A stretch of 64,000 bases of DNA from JAWKWH01 sp963669415 (GTDB taxonomy: Bacteria; Pseudomonadota; Alphaproteobacteria; Rhizobiales; Rhizobiaceae). This document shows, piece after piece, positions 60,487 through 64,000 of the stretch (within the stretch, counting starts at the first letter, position 1; each line of letters begins with the position of its first letter). Under the pieces are notes generated by a model, which saw nothing but the letters and a program-made list of their open reading frames with translations, ran no database searches and was not told the origin of the DNA. A program made the position numbers and the translations under genes. The stretch is from contig CAXXPS010000001.1 in NCBI GenBank assembly GCA_963669415.2, forward strand, positions 930,001 through 994,000, given 5' to 3'.

Positions 60487-61839
60487 ATGGAACATTTGCG
60501 CAAACACAAGATCGCCGTAATCGGATCGGGTATATCCGGCCTGTCAGCAGCCTGGCTGTTATCCCAACGCCACGACGTCACGGTGTTTGAAAAAAATGAC
60601 CGGCTTGGTGGTCACTCAAATACGCGAATAGTCGAGACCCCTGACGGCCCCATCCCGGTCGATACCGGATTCATCGTCTACAATCAGCAGAACTATCCAA
60701 ATCTGACTGCTCTGTTTGACTATCTCGATGTTCCTACTTCGCAATCGAGCATGACATTTGCATTTTCCCTCAACCGCGGGTCATACGAATATAGCGGTGG
60801 AAAGGGTCTCGATGGGTGGTTTACTCAGAAGTCCAACTTTGCCCGGCAACATCACTGGCGGCTGATCAAAGATATATTCAGGTTCTTTCGCGAGGCGCCT
60901 GACAGGCTACAGGTTTACGGTTCGAGTATTTCGATCGGTGATTTCCTGGAATTTGAAGGTTATTCGAGCGCCTTTCTCAGTGACCACATTTTACCCATGG
61001 CAGGCGCGATATGGTCCGCTCCGGCTGAGACGATGAAAGACTATCCTGCTCGTTCATTTCTCGAATTCTACGGAAATCACGGTCTGCTAAAGGCGCGCAA
61101 TCGCCCCAAATGGCGCAGTGTGCTTGGCGGCAGTCGCCGCTATGTCAATCAATTGGCCAAAGACTCCCATTTCGATGTGAAGCTAAACTGTTCCGCGGCG
61201 GCAGTGCGCAGAACGCCGGAATTTGTAGCGGTTCACGAAACCGATGGTACCGAACATCGCTTTGATGAAATTGTGCTGGCGAGCCATGCCGATGCAAGTC
61301 TGGCAATGCTGGCAGACGCCGACAGTTTCGAGCGGTATCTGCTAGGTCAGTTTTCTTACTCCGATAATCTGGGGGTTCTTCACAGCGATGTGTCGGCAAT
61401 GCCGAAACGAAGGAGATTGTGGTCGAGCTGGAACTACATGGCCAGCAGGCAGAATAGTCAGTTCGCCGAGCAGGCATCGGTTACCTACTGGATGAACAGC
61501 TTGCAAAAACTGAACACGCAATCCGACCTGTTCGTGTCGGTGAATCCAATAAATGAAATCGACGCCAAAAGGATTCACTATCAGACCGCCTACCGGCATC
61601 CGATTTTCGATGCTGCGGCGGTCAACGCGCAACAGTCGCTGTGGGAATTACAGGGACGCAACCGGACCTGGTTTTGCGGCAGCTACTTTGGTTACGGCTT
61701 TCATGAAGACGGATTACAAAGCGGATTGGCGGTTGCAGAGGAACTCGGTCGGCTGCGCCGACCATGGGATGTCGAAGATGAATCCGGCAGGATTCACATA
61801 CCCAACCGCGAACCGGTGTTCCTGGAGGCGGCAGAATGA
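60487..61839 (+). CDS. FAD-dependent oxidoreductase (COG2907 amine-oxidase-like)
   Basis: A 450-residue flavoprotein. FAD-binding motif: KIAVIGSGISGLSAAWLLSQ (residues about 8-27), then TVFEKNDRLGGHSNTRIVET. IPVDTGFIVYNQQNYPNLTA and SVLGGSRRYVNQLA are hallmarks of COG2907, often annotated as cyclopropane-fatty-acid-associated or amine oxidase. The end WFCGSYFGYGFHEDGLQSGL is the FAD-closing motif. It overlaps the DUF1365 gene by four bases. In Rhodobacter such genes lie near rpoE-chrR and cfaA and take part in membrane-lipid modification, from memory. Substrate likely an acyl chain. Confidence 0.9.
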   Translation: MEHLRKHKIAVIGSGISGLSAAWLLSQRHDVTVFEKNDRLGGHSNTRIVETPDGPIPVDTGFIVYNQQNYPNLTALFDYLDVPTSQSSMTFAFSLNRGSYEYSGGKGLDGWFTQKSNFARQHHWRLIKDIFRFFREAPDRLQVYGSSISIGDFLEFEGYSSAFLSDHILPMAGAIWSAPAETMKDYPARSFLEFYGNHGLLKARNRPKWRSVLGGSRRYVNQLAKDSHFDVKLNCSAAAVRRTPEFVAVHETDGTEHRFDEIVLASHADASLAMLADADSFERYLLGQFSYSDNLGVLHSDVSAMPKRRRLWSSWNYMASRQNSQFAEQASVTYWMNSLQKLNTQSDLFVSVNPINEIDAKRIHYQTAYRHPIFDAAAVNAQQSLWELQGRNRTWFCGSYFGYGFHEDGLQSGLAVAEELGRLRRPWDVEDESGRIHIPNREPVFLEAAE

Positions 61840-62648
61840 GCTTTCCAAAGCCTGCACTGTTTTCGGGCACGGTTCTGCATCGCCGTGTGTTCCCCAAGTG
61901 GCACAGTCTGCGTTACCGGGCTTTTTCGATCCTCCTGGATCTTGATCACATTGGGTCATTTGCCAATACCAGCCGGTTGTTTTCGCACAATCGGTGGAAT
62001 GTATTGTCGATCCATGATCGAGACCACGCCGACGGGGCAACACCGGATTTGGCCTGGTTCGTGCGGGACATGGTGCGCAGACGCCTGGATTTACGCGTCG
62101 AGCGCGTGTTGATGTTCGCGTTTCCAAGAGTGCTCGGTTACGTTTTTAATCCGCTGACAGTGTACTTTTGCCTCTGCAAGACTGGTGAAGTGAACGCGAT
62201 TGTCTATGAGGTGAACAACACGTTCGGCGGGCGTGTGCACTACGCCTGCAAGGTCACTGATGCTGACGGACAGATGAGCATCGACGGCGTGTCGAAAAGG
62301 TTGCTGGTTTCGCCATTCAACGGCGAGCGGGGCAGATACGGTTTCAAGCTCGATTTCGATGATGAAAAGGTGGTCATCGGCGTATCGCTCAAGGAAGCTG
62401 GGCAGCCGATCCTCAACACCAGTTATGCAACCTCCAGTGTTAATGTCAATGATGCCAATATTGCACGGCTGGTTGGCTCCATACCGTTCATGACCGTGAA
62501 GGTCATGTTCGCGATCCACTTCGAAGCATTAAAACTATGGTGCAAGGGACTGCGTCCCGCCATGCCGCTTAGGGAAGCGAACAAGACCGGACCGGCCGAT
62601 CACTTGGGCGGATCCGGTCACGCTCGAGTTAGTTCCGGCGGACAATAA
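61836..62648 (+). CDS. DUF1365 domain protein
   Basis: A 270-residue protein. Family start ALFSGTVLHRRVFPKWHSLR and RYRAFSILLDLDHIG, then RVLMFAFPRVLGYVFNPLTV, YFCLCKTGEVNAIVYEVNNT and FGGRVHYACKV are typical of DUF1365. The family has no defined activity but is always seen with the COG2907 flavoprotein and often with cyclopropane-fatty-acid synthase. Both starts and stops are coupled with its upstream neighbour (four-base overlap); the DUF3833 gene follows after four bases. A role in fatty-acyl modification is inferred from context. Confidence 0.9.
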   Translation: MSFPKPALFSGTVLHRRVFPKWHSLRYRAFSILLDLDHIGSFANTSRLFSHNRWNVLSIHDRDHADGATPDLAWFVRDMVRRRLDLRVERVLMFAFPRVLGYVFNPLTVYFCLCKTGEVNAIVYEVNNTFGGRVHYACKVTDADGQMSIDGVSKRLLVSPFNGERGRYGFKLDFDDEKVVIGVSLKEAGQPILNTSYATSSVNVNDANIARLVGSIPFMTVKVMFAIHFEALKLWCKGLRPAMPLREANKTGPADHLGGSGHARVSSGGQ

Positions 62649-62652
62649 TCTG

Positions 62653-63129
62653 ATGCTCGATATTGTTGCTAACAAGCCGGTACAAATACCGGATAATTTG
62701 CTGACCGAGTTCTTCGAGGGTGATGTTCGGGCGTGGGGGTTGGTGGTGCCCAGATTCGGCGGGGCAACCAGAACATTTTCACTTCAAATGTGCGGTGCGT
62801 GGATGTCGTCGCAATTCGTCTTGAAGGAGCGTTTTGAGTTCTCCGACGGACAAGTGGACAATCGCATGTGGGAGTTCGCTTTTGAGAGCGCCAACAACTT
62901 CACCGGTGATTGCGATGAACTTTCAAGGTGGAAGTCTGGCTATGCGTCTGGCAGTACAATTTCGATGGAGTATTTGTTTGAATTGAAAGTCGGAACGCAG
63001 ATAATTCCGGTCTGGTTTGATGACCGTATGTACCGGATAGACGATAAGACTCTAGCCAACCGCGCGGTGATGCACAGATTCGGAATACGGTTGGGCGAAG
63101 TGAATGCGGTGTTTCAAAAAATGCCCTGA
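62653..63129 (+). CDS. DUF3833 family protein
   Basis: A 158-residue protein. Its sequence LLTEFFEGDVRAWGLVVPRF, FVLKERFEFSDGQVDNRMWE and FDDRMYRIDDKTLANRAVMH fits DUF3833, a lipocalin-like small family found with COG2907 and DUF1365 genes. Usual members carry a lipoprotein signal; this one shows none. Last gene of the rightward trio, convergent with the SDR gene. Function unknown; perhaps lipid binding. Confidence 0.78.
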   Translation: MLDIVANKPVQIPDNLLTEFFEGDVRAWGLVVPRFGGATRTFSLQMCGAWMSSQFVLKERFEFSDGQVDNRMWEFAFESANNFTGDCDELSRWKSGYASGSTISMEYLFELKVGTQIIPVWFDDRMYRIDDKTLANRAVMHRFGIRLGEVNAVFQKMP

Positions 63130-63147
63130 GGCGGCTATTCAAGACGT

Positions 63148-63164
63148 TGAGATGTTGAATCTCA
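63148..63164. terminator. Candidate bidirectional terminator between convergent genes
   Basis: TGAGAT-GTTGA-ATCTCA, perfect six-base stem with five-base loop, followed by TTT on the + strand. It sits between the DUF3833 stop and the SDR stop, touching the last codon of the latter. Weak stem and short T-run. Confidence 0.3.
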
Positions 63165-63941
63165 TTTCAGCACGAACTTGTTGATAATCCAAAAGAAGAT
63201 GCGATTTGGAAGCACCCGCAGCAGTTTCAGAATCAGTACAAATCTCGTCGGAAAGGCGATTTCGTAGTCCCGCCTGTCCAGACCTTTTGATATTCGTTCG
63301 GCAGCTTCTTCCGGCGTCATCAGGAACGGCATCGGAAATTTGTTCACCGATGTCATCGGTGTGTCGACAAAGCCCGGATTGACGATCGTGAGATCTACGC
63401 CTTTGCGTTTCAACTGCGGGTAAATTGATTCGGCAAGATTGATCAATGCGGCTTTCATCGGCGAATAAGCGGCCGCATTTGGCAAGCCACGATAACCCGA
63501 AACTGAAGCGATGATGGCGATATGCCCGCCGCCGTGCTCGATCATCTTTGGAACGACGGCTGCCAGAACATTGATGACGCCCATGAAGTTCACATCGACG
63601 GCGTTGCGAAAAATTTCCGGGTCGAAAGCGTCAGGTTTGATCGGGTGCCAGACGCCCGAAGAGATGATCACGAGATCTGGCATCCCGTGATCCAATTCCA
63701 GCTGTTTTGCTGTTCGTGAGACCTGCCCTTGATCGGTCACATCGAGCGTGTGTGCGACCATGTTGGCATGCTTTTGAGCGATTGCGTTCATGCGTTCGGT
63801 TGAACGAGCTGATATGGCGACCGTCCGACTTTGGGAAGCCAGGCGGTGTGCCAGTGCTTGTCCGATGCCCGTGCTGGCACCGATGATCCACGCGCAGTCC
63901 CAGCGCGGTTGAGCCGAAATGGTCAAACTGTCAGATGCCAA
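63162..63941 (-). CDS. Short-chain dehydrogenase/reductase
   Basis: A 259-residue classical SDR. Cofactor motif WIIGASTGIGQALAHRLASQ with RSTERM suggesting NADP preference; IISSGVWHP replaces the common N-N-A-G; catalytic Ser in IIASVSGYRG and Y-S-P-M-K in AAAYSPMKAALINLAESIYP. The C-terminus is hydrophobic (LILKLLRVLPNRIFFWIINK), suggesting membrane association. Start is TTG 63941, overlapping the end of an upstream - strand gene by 11 bases. It completes the COG2907/DUF1365/DUF3833 cluster, where an SDR is usual. Confidence 0.87.
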   Translation of the reverse strand: MASDSLTISAQPRWDCAWIIGASTGIGQALAHRLASQSRTVAISARSTERMNAIAQKHANMVAHTLDVTDQGQVSRTAKQLELDHGMPDLVIISSGVWHPIKPDAFDPEIFRNAVDVNFMGVINVLAAVVPKMIEHGGGHIAIIASVSGYRGLPNAAAYSPMKAALINLAESIYPQLKRKGVDLTIVNPGFVDTPMTSVNKFPMPFLMTPEEAAERISKGLDRRDYEIAFPTRFVLILKLLRVLPNRIFFWIINKFVLK

Positions 63942-64000
63942 TCAGTGGTTGCAGCAGACGACTTGCCAAACCTTTGAACTTTGTCGGCGCTTCGGTTGCA
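63931..64000 (-). CDS. C-terminal end of an unidentified gene, partial
   Basis: On the - strand the right edge encodes ATEAPTKFKGLASRLLQPLI then G-I and a TGA at 63933-63931. The stop overlaps the TTG start of the SDR gene by 11 bases, the usual spacing of coupled genes. The piece is too short for a family call. Confidence 0.4.
   Translation of the reverse strand, partial: ATEAPTKFKGLASRLLQPLIGI

Noticed and set aside
62745..62760. Partial match to the tRNA-Phe 3' end (TGGTGCCCAG) as possible island attachment site
   Set aside because: Only about ten bases match and it lies inside the DUF3833 gene in core sequence on the wrong side of the tRNA.

Overview
The window is one contiguous stretch of an alphaproteobacterial chromosome, most likely Hyphomicrobiales (Rhizobiales). 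The basis for this is a zeta-type F1-ATPase inhibitor gene (DUF1476) divergent from purC-purS-purQ, a DUF1194 von Willebrand protein, an HGGXG-motif small protein, and cox/xdhC-type accessory genes. This is a placement from gene families, not from a phylogenetic marker.

Region 1 (1-31 kb) is a surface polysaccharide locus. On the + strand at the left edge are the end of a BY-kinase/Wzc-type chain-length protein, a TPR membrane protein, an O-antigen ligase/polymerase and a GT28-like glycosyltransferase. Between these and the main block sits a small mobile module: an XRE regulator and a divergent, intact tyrosine recombinase. The main block runs leftward on the - strand from about 31 kb to 7.1 kb. 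It holds a NusG/RfaH-like antiterminator, a hypothetical plus HGGXG gene pair, a VanZ-like gene, nucleotide-sugar enzymes (GalE-type epimerase, UDP-sulfoquinovose synthase, 4,6-dehydratase, WecB, WecC), two unrelated sulfotransferases, a large phage-tail-like protein, Wzx flippase, Wzy-like polymerase, two GT4 transferases, two Gfo/Idh oxidoreductases, a methyltransferase and a heparinase II/III-family protein. Together they suggest an acidic polymer carrying ManNAcA, possibly sulfoquinovose, and sulfate esters. The 17.7-21 kb part is markedly AT-rich.

Region 2 (31.9-32.6 kb) is a junction. It has a tRNA-Phe(GAA) gene and, immediately downstream of its 3' end, a broken P4-type integrase that was found by translating an apparently empty stretch. 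This is the classic footprint of a genomic island at a tRNA, and implies that the polysaccharide block entered, or was extended, by integration here.

Region 3 (33-50.7 kb) is ordinary core chromosome: two DM13-domain proteins, CYTH protein, DUF1194 protein, dtd, a CobW-type GTPase, an amidohydrolase, arsC, purQ/purS/purC, the zeta subunit, an HpcH/HpaI aldolase, an RBBP9-type hydrolase, DUF2189, a sulfatase, a class II aldolase, purB, a P1 peptidase and an ABC substrate-binding protein.

Region 4 (50.9-56.3 kb) is a set of molybdo-hydroxylase accessory genes (flavin reductase, MoxR/CoxD, CoxE, split XdhC, MoeA-like/MocA fusion) with no oxidoreductase subunits in view.

Region 5 (56.6-59.2 kb) is a tight operon of five exported proteins. 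Three are related two-cysteine pilin-like subunits ending in L-R-C-E, one resembles only the N-terminal domain of a PapD-type chaperone, and one is of unknown type. No usher is present. This is the best candidate for an undescribed system.

Region 6 (59.3-64 kb) has an enolase-superfamily gene, then a FAD oxidoreductase / DUF1365 / DUF3833 / divergent SDR cluster of the kind linked in other bacteria to membrane-lipid modification and oxidative stress.
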